Of a stretch of 64,000 bases of DNA, positions 55,449 to 63,373 are shown one piece after another. The notes beneath the pieces were generated by a model. The model saw only the letters and a list, made by a program, of their open reading frames with translations. It was not told the DNA's origin and made no database searches. The position numbers and the translations under genes were made by a program. Positions within the stretch are counted from its first letter, which is position 1. Each line of letters begins with the position of its first letter. Source of the DNA: Planctomycetota bacterium (GTDB lineage: Bacteria; Planctomycetota; UBA1135; GCA-002686595); NCBI GenBank assembly GCA_012959785.1, contig DUCM01000002.1, positions 1-64,000 of the forward strand. The letters run 5' to 3'.

Positions 55449-55876
55449 TGGTCATCTCCTTCCTCTTCGAAGCGCTGTTTCATCTCTGTTGCAATCCACT
55501 CCGCGATCTCATCGGTGTTGGTGCCCGGCCCGAAAAGCCGCGCGAAGCCATCGTTTCTGAGGGTCTCGGCGTCCTCGGCGGGGATGATGCCCCCGCCGAC
55601 CATTAGAATTTCACCCATGCCGCGGCTGACGAGTTCTTCGCGCACCCTGGGGAAAAGGGTCATGTGGGCTCCGGAAAGGATCGAGAGGCCGACAACATCG
55701 ACATCCTCCTGGGCCGCGGCCTCGGCAATTTCCGCCGGAGTCTGGTGCAGCCCGGTGTAGATCACCTCCATGCCGTGGTCGCGAAGAACGCTGGCCACGG
55801 TCTTGGCACCGCGATCATGCCCATCGAGACCGGGCTTGCCGATCAGTACGCGAATCTTTCGTTCAGTCATCTGCAT
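55445..55876 (-). CDS. B12-binding small subunit of an acyl-CoA mutase
   Basis: A 143-residue cobalamin-binding domain. [16 protein letters not shown] is the DxHxxG loop whose His replaces dimethylbenzimidazole as the lower cobalt ligand; [12 protein letters not shown] and [11 protein letters not shown] complete the B12 site. It pairs with the 554-residue large subunit 20 bases upstream to form a two-chain mutase, as in methylmalonyl-CoA mutase of archaea or isobutyryl-CoA mutase (IcmB). ATG at 55876; an ATG two codons later is possible. Confidence 0.92.
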   Translation of the reverse strand: MQMTERKIRVLIGKPGLDGHDRGAKTVASVLRDHGMEVIYTGLHQTPAEIAEAAAQEDVDVVGLSILSGAHMTLFPRVREELVSRGMGEILMVGGGIIPAEDAETLRNDGFARLFGPGTNTDEIAEWIATEMKQRFEEEGDDQ

Positions 55877-55896
55877 GGGTCATGGAATAGGACAAT

Positions 55897-57561
55897 TTAG
55901 AGGATCTTGGGCTCCTGGAACTTGCCGAACTCAGCGCGCAAGACCCTGGCGATTTCGCCCAGAGTGCATTCGGCGTGGGCGGCGGTCACAAATCGTTCGA
56001 TGAGGTTGCTGCCATCCTGGGCGGCAGTGCGAATGGCATCGAGGGCATCGCTGGCAGCCTTGGGGTCGCGCTCGGCGCGCAGGTCGATCAGGCGCTGGCA
56101 CTGCTCTGACTCGACCTTGGCATCGATGCGGTGCAAGTCGATCGTCGGTCCGGCTTCATCTTCGCGGTAGCAGTTGATGCCAACTACTTTTTTCTCGCCG
56201 CGCTCGAGCTGGCGTTGGTAGCGCAGGGCCGACCGGTGGATCTCGCTCTGAAAAAATCCCGATTCGATCGAAGCCACGACGCCACCGCGCTCCTCGATCT
56301 CCTTGAAGTATTCTTCGGCCTCGGCTTCGAGGCGATCGGTCAGGGACTCGATGTAGTACGAACCGCCGAGGGGATCGGCCACATGGCAGACCTCGGTCTC
56401 TTCGGCGATGATCTGCTGGGTGCGCAGGGCGATCTTGACAGCCTTCTCGGTGGGCAGCGAGAGGGTTTCGTCCATGGAGTTCGTGTGTAGCGACTGAGTG
56501 CCGCCGAGGACCGCGGCCAGGGCCTCGAAAGCCGTGCGCACGATGTTGTTCTCGGGCTGTTGGGCAGTCAGCGAGACGCCGGCAGTCTGGGTGTGGAAAC
56601 GCACCATCCAGGACCTCGGGTCCTTGGCGCCAAATTCACAGCGGAGCTTCTTGGCCCAAATGCGACGGGCTGCGCGGAACTTGGCGATCTCCTCAAAGAA
56701 ATCGAGGTGGCTGTCAAAGAAGAACGACAGGCGCGGCGCGAACTCGTCCACATCCAAACCTGCGGCCACACCGCGACGGATGTATTCCATGCCGTTGGCC
56801 AGGGTGAAGGCCAGTTCCTGGCCTGCGGTCGAGCCAGCCTCTCGGATGTGGTAGCCGCTGATCGAGATCGTGTTCCAGCGCGGCACATGCTTGACGCAAT
56901 AGGCAATCATGTCCGAGATCATGCGCAGCGCCGGTTCGGGCGCCACGAGCCAGGCGTGCTGGGCCTGGTACTCCTTGAGGATGTCGTTCTGAATCGTGCC
57001 GCGCAGGATTTTGGGGTCCACGCCCTGGCGCTCGGCAGCAGCGATATAGAAGGCCAGCATGATCGGCGCCGGACCGTTGATGGTCATGGAGGTGGACACC
57101 TCCCCCATGGGAATGCCATCGAAGAGGGCCTGCATGTCGCGCAGGCTCGAGATGGCCACACCGACTTGACCGACTTCTCCCAGGCTGATCTCGTCGTCCG
57201 AGTCGTAGCCCATGAGCGTCGGGAAGTCGAAGGCCGTAGAGAGACCGGTTTGACCGTGCTCGAGCAGGAACTTGAAGCGTTCGTTGGTCTGGGCGGCGCT
57301 GCCAAAGCCGGCGAACTGGCGCATGGTCCACAAGCGACCGCGGTACATGGAAGGATGCACACCGCGGGTGAAGGGGTACTGGCCGGGATAGCCAAGTTTT
57401 TCGTCGTAGTCGCCAGGGGCGTCCTCTGGTCCGTAGAGCGGTTGCACTTCGGCACTCGAGAGCGAAGTGAACTGCGACTCGCGCAAGCGCGAGTCGGCCA
57501 TGGCTTCGTTCCAGATCTTCTGGGGATCGGCTTTGGTCACCTGTTGGCTTCTTCTAGTCAT
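55897..57561 (-). CDS. B12-dependent acyl-CoA mutase large subunit, isobutyryl-CoA mutase type
   Basis: A 554-residue substrate-binding TIM-barrel subunit. Two residues decide specificity. Methylmalonyl-CoA mutase has Tyr89 and Arg207 (P. shermanii numbering), which bind the carboxylate; isobutyryl-CoA mutase has Phe and Gln. Here RQFAGFG gives Phe83 and [10 protein letters not shown] gives Gln201, the same 118-residue spacing. It is therefore predicted to interconvert isobutyryl-CoA and n-butyryl-CoA, or a similar unbranched pair. [19 protein letters not shown] is the common core. The ATG at 57561 overlaps the meaB stop by 4 bases. Confidence 0.88.
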   Translation of the reverse strand: MTRRSQQVTKADPQKIWNEAMADSRLRESQFTSLSSAEVQPLYGPEDAPGDYDEKLGYPGQYPFTRGVHPSMYRGRLWTMRQFAGFGSAAQTNERFKFLLEHGQTGLSTAFDFPTLMGYDSDDEISLGEVGQVGVAISSLRDMQALFDGIPMGEVSTSMTINGPAPIMLAFYIAAAERQGVDPKILRGTIQNDILKEYQAQHAWLVAPEPALRMISDMIAYCVKHVPRWNTISISGYHIREAGSTAGQELAFTLANGMEYIRRGVAAGLDVDEFAPRLSFFFDSHLDFFEEIAKFRAARRIWAKKLRCEFGAKDPRSWMVRFHTQTAGVSLTAQQPENNIVRTAFEALAAVLGGTQSLHTNSMDETLSLPTEKAVKIALRTQQIIAEETEVCHVADPLGGSYYIESLTDRLEAEAEEYFKEIEERGGVVASIESGFFQSEIHRSALRYQRQLERGEKKVVGINCYREDEAGPTIDLHRIDAKVESEQCQRLIDLRAERDPKAASDALDAIRTAAQDGSNLIERFVTAAHAECTLGEIARVLRAEFGKFQEPKIL

Positions 57562-58499
57562 AGAATTTGGTCCCTCATCTCGTCGGCCACATCGTAGGGG
57601 GGGCGACCGCTTGCGAGGGCGGTCTTGATGAACTCGACCCGGCACCCGTCGCTCCAAAGCGCCTGCACGAGCAACTCGCCCACCGTGCGCTGCACCTGGG
57701 CCACGCGCATCTTGCGACGGCGCGCTGCGAGCCCCGCGCTACCCAGAAAGGTGCGCTGCTGCTCCACGGCTGCCAGAACATCTTCCAGGCCCAGGCCTCG
57801 GCCCGCGCTGGACCGTACCACAGGCGTGGTCCAACCATCGCGGCTCTCGCGGCGTAGGGCGACGGCGTCCTCGAGGTCCGATACCAGGCGGTCGGCGCCA
57901 GGGGCATCGTTCTTGTTGACCACGAGCACATCGGCCACTTCCAAGAGCCCAGCTTTCATTGCCTGGACGCTGTCGCCAGCGCCGGGGCATAGCACAACAA
58001 TCACCGTGTCGGCAGCGGAAACGATGTCGTACTCGGCCTGGCCCACGCCCACCGTCTCGAGAATCAGTTCATCGAATCCAAAGGCATCCATCACATCGCA
58101 AGCGTCCACCGCTGCACGCGCCAGGCCGCCATGGCTGTCGCGACTGGCCATGGAGCGCACGAACACGCCCGGGTCCTTGGTGTGGGACTCCATGCGGATG
58201 CGGTCGCCGAGCAAGGCGCCGCCGGTGAAGGGGCTGGAGGGGTCCACGGCCAGGACGCCGACCTCGGAACCACGTTCGCGCAAGCAACTCACGAGGCCAT
58301 TGCAGAGGGTGCTCTTGCCCACTCCGGGAGGGCCGGTGACACCCAGGCGGCGCGCCCGACCGACATGACCATAGATTTCGCGCAAGGCGCCGGGGAAACG
58401 CGGGTGTGCGTTTTCCGCCCAAGTGATCAAGCGCGCAAGGGCGCGGCGATCACGGGCTAACAGGCGCTCAGGCGTAGTCTTCAGGGTTGCCACGGTCAT
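57558..58499 (-). CDS. meaB: Mutase-protecting G protein, MeaB/ArgK family
   Basis: A 313-residue P-loop GTPase. GPPGVGKST (residues 56-64) is the Walker A loop, [20 protein letters not shown] the switch region, and VNKND the base motif. Such chaperones gate cofactor loading into B12-dependent mutases and keep the radical enzyme active. The ATGA overlap places its stop on the start of the mutase large subunit, so this is the partner GTPase (the separate-chain form of IcmF's MeaI domain). Confidence 0.92.
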   Translation of the reverse strand: MTVATLKTTPERLLARDRRALARLITWAENAHPRFPGALREIYGHVGRARRLGVTGPPGVGKSTLCNGLVSCLRERGSEVGVLAVDPSSPFTGGALLGDRIRMESHTKDPGVFVRSMASRDSHGGLARAAVDACDVMDAFGFDELILETVGVGQAEYDIVSAADTVIVVLCPGAGDSVQAMKAGLLEVADVLVVNKNDAPGADRLVSDLEDAVALRRESRDGWTTPVVRSSAGRGLGLEDVLAAVEQQRTFLGSAGLAARRRKMRVAQVQRTVGELLVQALWSDGCRVEFIKTALASGRPPYDVADEMRDQIL

Positions 58500-58509
58500 G
58501 GAGTCCGGG

Positions 58510-59652
58510 TCACGCGAGTAGCGAGCGGGCGATCACGATGCGTTGAATGTCGGTGGCGCCTTCGTAGATCTCGGTGATGCGCGCATCGCGGAATAGGCGC
58601 TCGACCTCGAAGTCATCGGTATAACCCGCACCGCCGTGGATTTGCAGACATTCGTCGGCGCAGAAGTTGGCGGTCTTCGAGGCCATCAACTTGGACTGGG
58701 CGGCTTCGAGGGAACAGCGCTCGCCTGCGTCGCGCTTGAGCGCCGCGCGGTGCACCAACATGCGCGACGCATCCAGCTGGGTGGACATGTCGGCCAGCTT
58801 CCATTGGATGGCCTGGAAGCGTCCGATGGGTCGGCCAAACTGCTCGCGATCCTTGGCGTACCGGATCGAGGCCTCAAGGCAGGCGCGCCCGATGCCAAGC
58901 CCTTGGGAGGCGATGCCGATACGGCCGCCGTCGAGGGTATCCATGGCCACGGTAAAGCCCTTGTTTTCCTCGCCGAGCAGCGCTTCCTTGGGTAGGCGTA
59001 AATTCTCGAACAGGATTTCTGTGGTGGACGAACCGCGGATACCGGTTTTCTTCTCGGCCTTGCCGACGGTCAAGCCCTCGGCTTCGCAAGGCACCAGGAA
59101 GGCCGACATGCCCTTGGCGCCGGGCTCGAGGGGGTTGGTGCGGGCGTAGACGATGAAGAGCCCAGCGAAGGCGCCGTTGGTCACGAAGATCTTGGTGCCG
59201 TCAAGAATCCAGTCGTCGCCATCGCGGCGCGCGCTGGTCTTGACGGCGCCGGCGTCCGAGCCCGCGTTGGGTTCGGTCAAGCAGTAGGCGCCGATGCGTT
59301 CGCCGCTGGCGAGTTGCGGCAGCCAATCGTTCTGCTGCTCGACGGTGCCGAAGCGCCGGATAGGGCTGCCGAGTAGGCTGTTGTGCACCGAGACCGTGAC
59401 GCCCGTGGAAGCGCAGCCCGCGTTGAGCTCCTCGAGCACCAGCGCCAACTCGAAGTTGCCCATGCCGGCGCCGCCATGCTCCTCGGGAATCGTCAGCCCC
59501 CACAAGCCGAGCTCAGCCAGCCCGACGAAAACCTCGGGGTCGATGCAACCCTGCTCGTCGTGCTTGCGCGCTCGCGGCAGGAGCTGTTCGCGGGAGAAGT
59601 CGCGAGCCATGTCGCGCACCATCTGCTGTTCTTCAGTCAGTGAGAAATCCAT
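58510..59652 (-). CDS. Acyl-CoA dehydrogenase
   Basis: A 380-residue acyl-CoA dehydrogenase. MDFSLTEEQQMVRDMARDF opens it, YCLTEPNAGSDAGAVKTSA and IFVTNGAFAGLFIV mark the FAD site and IYEGATDIQRIVIA ends the fold. The N-terminal start at 59652 is the ATG, as homologues begin MDF.LTEEQ. It differs from the second dehydrogenase in the operon and may handle a longer chain or a branched chain. Located 10 bases before meaB. Confidence 0.92.
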   Translation of the reverse strand: MDFSLTEEQQMVRDMARDFSREQLLPRARKHDEQGCIDPEVFVGLAELGLWGLTIPEEHGGAGMGNFELALVLEELNAGCASTGVTVSVHNSLLGSPIRRFGTVEQQNDWLPQLASGERIGAYCLTEPNAGSDAGAVKTSARRDGDDWILDGTKIFVTNGAFAGLFIVYARTNPLEPGAKGMSAFLVPCEAEGLTVGKAEKKTGIRGSSTTEILFENLRLPKEALLGEENKGFTVAMDTLDGGRIGIASQGLGIGRACLEASIRYAKDREQFGRPIGRFQAIQWKLADMSTQLDASRMLVHRAALKRDAGERCSLEAAQSKLMASKTANFCADECLQIHGGAGYTDDFEVERLFRDARITEIYEGATDIQRIVIARSLLA

Positions 59653-59710
59653 CAATCGTTCCTGGCAGGCTGTCTGGCGATTTGTTGGCTTGTGGAGAGG
59701 ACCCTTGGGC

Positions 59711-60568
59711 TCACGAGTATTCGTAGAAGCCCTGGCCGCTCTTGCGACCGAGTTGTCCGGCGGCAACCATGCGCCGCAAGAGGGGGCAGGGACGGTACTT
59801 GCTGTCGCCGAGGCCCTTGTGCAAGACCTCACATATGTCGAGGCAGACATCGAGGCCTATCAGATCCGCCAGGGCCAGAGGGCCCATGGGGTGCGCCATG
59901 CCGAGCTTCATCACCGTGTCGATGCCTTCGCGGGTGGCGACGCCTTCCATCAAGCAGAAGATCGCCTCGTTGATCATGGGCATCAACACGCGGTTGGAGA
60001 CGAAGCCCGGGTAATCGTTTGCCTCCACCGGCACCTTGCCGATAGCTTCGCTGCAAGCCATGATGCGGGCAGTGGTCTGGTCCGATGTCTGATGGCCGCG
60101 GATCACTTCGACCAGTTTCATGATCGGCACCGGATTCATGAAGTGCATGCCGATGACCTGTTCGGGGCGGGCCGTGTGGGAGGCGATGGATGTGATCGAG
60201 ATCGATGAGGTGTTGGTCGCCAGGATCGCGGCTGGGACGCACATTTCGTCGAGGGCAGCAAAGATCTCAGCCTTGACATCGCTGCGCTCCACCACCGCCT
60301 CCACCACCAACTCCTCGCTGCCGATTGCGCTCATATCCGTGGCGGACTGGATACGCCCGCGAATCGCGCTGGCGTCATCGGCGCTGATGCGTTCCTTGTT
60401 GACCATGCGGCCGAGGCTCTTGTCGATGGCAGCGAGTCCGCGCTTGAGGGCTGCGGGTGCCGTGTCGATCATGAGCACACTGCTGCCGCTCGCGGCGAAG
60501 GTCTGCACGATGCCGTTGCCCATGGTGCCCGCGCCGACCACGGCGACCTGTTGGATGAGTTCGCTCAT
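59711..60568 (-). CDS. 3-hydroxyacyl-CoA (3-hydroxybutyryl-CoA) dehydrogenase
   Basis: A 285-residue NAD enzyme of the HBD/PaaH type. VAVVGAGTMGNGI is the Rossmann loop, GMHFMNPVPIMKLVEV carries the catalytic His region and HPMGPLALADLIGLD the dimer domain. It oxidises 3-hydroxybutyryl-CoA. Start 60568 gives MSELIQQVAVVG. It is the second such enzyme in the window and is separated from the thiolase by 4 bases. Confidence 0.92.
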   Translation of the reverse strand: MSELIQQVAVVGAGTMGNGIVQTFAASGSSVLMIDTAPAALKRGLAAIDKSLGRMVNKERISADDASAIRGRIQSATDMSAIGSEELVVEAVVERSDVKAEIFAALDEMCVPAAILATNTSSISITSIASHTARPEQVIGMHFMNPVPIMKLVEVIRGHQTSDQTTARIMACSEAIGKVPVEANDYPGFVSNRVLMPMINEAIFCLMEGVATREGIDTVMKLGMAHPMGPLALADLIGLDVCLDICEVLHKGLGDSKYRPCPLLRRMVAAGQLGRKSGQGFYEYS

Positions 60569-60572
60569 GGAA

Positions 60573-61751
60573 TTAACGCTCGACTGACAGGGAAACTGCG
60601 TTGCCGCCACCCAGGCAAAGCGAAGCCATGCCGGTCTTGGCGTCGCGGTGTTGCATGGCGTACAGCAAGGTGGTCAGGATGCGCGCGCCAGAAGCTCCGA
60701 TGGGGTGGCCGATGGCCACCGAACCGCCGTTGACATTGACCTTCTCTGGGTCGAGGTCGAGCTTGCGGGTGAGCGCGATAGCCGCCGCGCTGAAGGCCTC
60801 GTTGACTTCGTGCAAGTCAAAGTCGCCGAGGGACATGCCGGCCTTCTTGGCGCAAGCGGGCATGGACTTCTCGGGCGCCATCATGACCCACTCGGGGGCA
60901 CAGCCCCCGGTGGCGTAGGCTGTGATGCGGGCCATGGGCGTGAGGCCCAGGGCGGAGGCACGCTCGGCGCTCATGACCACCAAAGCCGCGGCGCCGTCGT
61001 TGATTGAGGAAGCGTTGGCGGCGGTCACGCTGCCGTCAGGTTTGAAGGCCGGTCGCATACCGGAAATACTCTTCGCAGTCATGCCACTGCGCACATTCTC
61101 GTCGCACTCGAAGGCCAACGCCTCTTGCTTGCGGCGCGGCACCATGACTGAGAAGCGCTCGTCGTCAAAGCGGCCGGCGATATTGGCGGCCTCCGCTTTT
61201 TGGTGGCTGCTCGCGGCATACTCGTCTTGAGCGGCGCGGGTGATATCAAACTCCTCGGCCACCTTCTCCGCCGTCAGGCCCATGTGGAAGTCGTTGTAGA
61301 TGTCCCACAAGCCATCGCCCACCATGGAATCGATCAGCTCACCATGGCCGAGGCGCACACCATCGCGAGCTTGGGGCATCAAATAGGGAGCGCGGGTCAT
61401 GTTCTCCATGCCGCCGGCGACAATGATCTCGGCGTCGCCGGCCTTGATCGCCTGAGCGGCGAGCATGACCGCCTTGAGTCCCGAGCCGCAGACCTTGTTG
61501 ATGGTCAGGCTGCCCACGCTGTCGGGCACGCCGGCGGCGCGGGCGGCCTGGCGGGCTGGGTTCTGACCGAGGCCGGCGCTGAGTACATTGCCCAGGATCA
61601 CCTCGTCGACCGACTCTGCCTCGACTCCGGCGCGGCGCAGGGCTTCCTTGACGGCCAGCCCGCCAAGCTCCGGCGCGCGAAAACCGGCCAGAGAACCCTG
61701 GAACTTGGCGACGGGAGTGCGGCAAGCGCTGACGATGACGACATCTCTCAC
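60573..61751 (-). CDS. Thiolase family acetyl-CoA acetyltransferase, first gene of the B12-mutase operon
   Basis: A 392-residue thiolase with Cys88 in [26 protein letters not shown] and CLGGGNA. It heads a ten-gene minus-strand operon (thiolase, hydroxyacyl-CoA dehydrogenase, acyl-CoA dehydrogenase, MeaB, mutase large, mutase small, HTH, acyl-CoA dehydrogenase, MBL hydrolase, binding protein). It would split or build acetoacetyl-CoA. A promoter lies at 61852-61880. Confidence 0.93.
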   Translation of the reverse strand: MRDVVIVSACRTPVAKFQGSLAGFRAPELGGLAVKEALRRAGVEAESVDEVILGNVLSAGLGQNPARQAARAAGVPDSVGSLTINKVCGSGLKAVMLAAQAIKAGDAEIIVAGGMENMTRAPYLMPQARDGVRLGHGELIDSMVGDGLWDIYNDFHMGLTAEKVAEEFDITRAAQDEYAASSHQKAEAANIAGRFDDERFSVMVPRRKQEALAFECDENVRSGMTAKSISGMRPAFKPDGSVTAANASSINDGAAALVVMSAERASALGLTPMARITAYATGGCAPEWVMMAPEKSMPACAKKAGMSLGDFDLHEVNEAFSAAAIALTRKLDLDPEKVNVNGGSVAIGHPIGASGARILTTLLYAMQHRDAKTGMASLCLGGGNAVSLSVER

Positions 61752-61851
61752 GGGCTGACCTCCGGACCTCGCGGGCCGGGCTGAGGGGGGAGTGGAAAGG
61801 GAACCTGAGGGGCTCGACGGCTGGGGCTCGGCGGGCAGTTCAGGGGCGACT

Positions 61852-61880
61852 ACTATAAGAACGGTACCGGCCTCGGTCGA
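61852..61880 (-). promoter_or_regulatory. Sigma-70-type promoter for the acyl-CoA mutase operon
   Basis: On the minus strand, TCGACC (61875-61880), 17-base spacer, TATAGT (61852-61857). Transcription would start near 61845, about 94 bases before the thiolase ATG. Confidence 0.5.
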
Positions 61881-61977
61881 GCCCCGACCCGGCGAGCCTG
61901 CCTCTCAGGGTGGCCAACGGGGGGTCTACCGCCTGAGAGCTTGGGTAGGTCTTCCCTCTGGCCCCTGTCGGAGCGGG

Positions 61978-61986
61978 TGCTATTCT
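61978..61986 (+). promoter_or_regulatory. Extended -10 promoter for the selenoprotein gene
   Basis: TGC followed by TATTCT (61981-61986) forms an extended -10 element. Transcription near 61993 would leave about 39 bases before the ATG at 62032. TATTCT is also the -10 word of the promoters at 33631 and 34755. Confidence 0.35.
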
Positions 61987-62031
61987 GTAGCCGCTTGCAT
62001 GCCCTGGCCCGCTTCTTCAAGCCCCACCCCC

Positions 62032-62715
62032 ATGCCCTCCAAGACCCTCCTGATCGCCTTTTTCCTCGCCTGCGCATGCGCCGGGCCCGGAGCCGGCCCT
62101 GCATCCGATGCGGCCGCGGTCACGCTGCGGGTGGCAGGCTTCGTCGAGGCCGCGGGCATCACCTGACTGGGCTGACCCAATCGGGTTCAGGAGGCCCTGG
62201 AAGGGTCGCCAGGCATCCTCTCGGTGGAGTTCGACATCTCCGCCGAGCGTTTTCACATCCGCCACGACCCTCGCCGCATCTCCACCGCTGGGGTCCTCGC
62301 CATCGTGCGCAGGTTGGGCTATGAGCCCAACGAGCTGACCGATCCCACCCCCGTTCGGGCCGTCCTCGAGGGCATCGACCCCGCCCTGCTGCCAGCGGAC
62401 TTGCGCACCCTCTTCGCTCGGGCCAAGGAGCGCGGCTGCGGCCTTCTGCTCGATTTCGTCGCCCCCGGCTGAGGCGCCTGCCAAGAGATGGATAGCGTGA
62501 CCTATCCAGACCCCCTGGTGCGAGCCGAACTCGAGCACTGGATCGAGCAGCAACTCGATGTGACGCTCGTCACCGCAGTGGCCGAGCTTTTTGAAATCAA
62601 GGCGGTGCCCATGGCGCTCCTGGTGAATGCCGAGGGCCGGATTCTGGCACGCATTCCAAACTTTGTCGCTCCGGCTGCCTTTGCGGCCCGCTTGCGAGAC
62701 GCGAGAGAGCGTTAG
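62032..62715 (+). CDS. Selenoprotein with three Sec residues: UxxU HMA domain plus UGAC thioredoxin-like domain
   Basis: One frame of 228 codons (227 residues, TAG stop) interrupted only by TGA at 62164, 62173 and 62470 (residues 45, 48, 147). Residues 1-21 are a signal peptide (TLLIAFFLACACAG), perhaps lipidated. Residues about 32-100 are a heavy-metal-associated domain: GIT-U-LG-U-PNRVQEALEG sits where HMA domains have GMTCxxC. Residues about 140-227 are thioredoxin-like as in DsbD-type domains: LLLDFVAPG-U-GACQEM, then cis-Pro193 in KAVPMALL. All three TGA fall on redox or metal-ligand cysteine positions. An in-frame ATG at 61999 is an alternative start. Metal reduction or transfer in the periplasm is inferred. 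Confidence 0.88.
62191..62220 (+). promoter_or_regulatory. SECIS-like stem-loop for the first two Sec codons
   Basis: GAGG pairs with CCTC (62191-62194/62217-62220) and CCTGG with CCAGG (62196-62200/62209-62213) around loop AAGGGTCG. The loop GGG starts about 27 and 36 bases after the two TGA codons, in the usual bacterial SECIS range. A second hairpin, 62172-62190 (CTGACCC/GGGTTCAG), lies between. Confidence 0.6.
62489..62508 (+). promoter_or_regulatory. SECIS-like stem-loop for the third Sec codon
   Basis: TGGATAG, loop CGTGAC, CTATCCA: a perfect 7-base-pair stem starting 16 bases after TGA 62470-62472. The second loop base is G, as bacterial SECIS elements require. Confidence 0.68.
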
Positions 62716-63373
62716 AATAGGGCTCCCAAGAAGCGACGCCTTCGAGAACCCGACCAGCAACGCCATCACGCCCAACGATCCCAACCCCGGCTCCGAACCC
62801 GGCCTGGATGTTGAGTTGCTGGCGCGGGCGCGCAGCGGCGACAAGGAGGCCTTGCAGGTGCTCTGCAATCACATCGAACCGCGCCTGCGGCGGGCGGCGC
62901 AAAAGCGACTCGGGCACCTGCACGAAAAAGTCAGCGTCTCCGATGTCCTGCAGTCGACCTTCATCGACATCGTGCGCGGCGCGGAGAGCTTGCCTCAGGA
63001 GTCGAGCGAGAACCTCGAACGCTGGAGCCTGCGCGTACTCGACAATAACATACGCGACCTGGCGCGTTACTTCACCGCCGAGCGCCGCGACCGCTCCAAG
63101 GAGCAAGGCCTCGATGCGGAGGCAGCGAGCCGCGTGCCGGCGCGGCGGCCCTCCCCCGCCACGGAGCTGATCCAGACCGAAGATGTGACCCGCCTGGCCC
63201 TGGCCATGGCGGAACTCACCAAGGACTACCAGCGCATCCTGCAACTCTTCATGCGCCCCGATTTCAGCCACGAACTCGCGGCGCGCACCCTCGGACGCTC
63301 CCTGGGCGCTTCACGAGTCCTGCTCGCTCGAGCACGAGCCGCGCTGCTCGCCAAGCTGGAAGAGCAAGGCTAA
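62627..63373 (+). CDS. ECF-type RNA polymerase sigma factor (start uncertain)
   Basis: A sigma-70 ECF protein. The recognisable part begins near 62804: DVELLARARSGDKEALQVL, with the sigma-2 region (SVSDVLQSTFIDIVRG) and sigma-4 helix (DYQRILQLF ... LAARTLGRSLGASRVLL). The only canonical in-frame ATG is at 62627, inside the selenoprotein; starting there adds about 59 residues of unlikely sequence. A start after the TAGAAT at 62713-62718 would need a rare codon. The stop shares one base with the kinase ATG (TAATG), so sigma and kinase are coupled. This pair is typical of planctomycete one-step signalling. Confidence 0.75.
   Translation: MPRAGFWHAFQTLSLRLPLRPACETRESVRIGLPRSDAFENPTSNAITPNDPNPGSEPGLDVELLARARSGDKEALQVLCNHIEPRLRRAAQKRLGHLHEKVSVSDVLQSTFIDIVRGAESLPQESSENLERWSLRVLDNNIRDLARYFTAERRDRSKEQGLDAEAASRVPARRPSPATELIQTEDVTRLALAMAELTKDYQRILQLFMRPDFSHELAARTLGRSLGASRVLLARARAALLAKLEEQG

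Noticed and set aside
56560..57597. 345-codon open frame on the plus strand
   Set aside because: Antisense to the mutase large subunit; no recognisable product.
62032..62715. Pseudogene reading of the HMA-thioredoxin frame
   Set aside because: A decayed gene would show random stops and frame shifts. Only TGA interrupts it, each time exactly at a Cys position, and SECIS-type hairpins follow.
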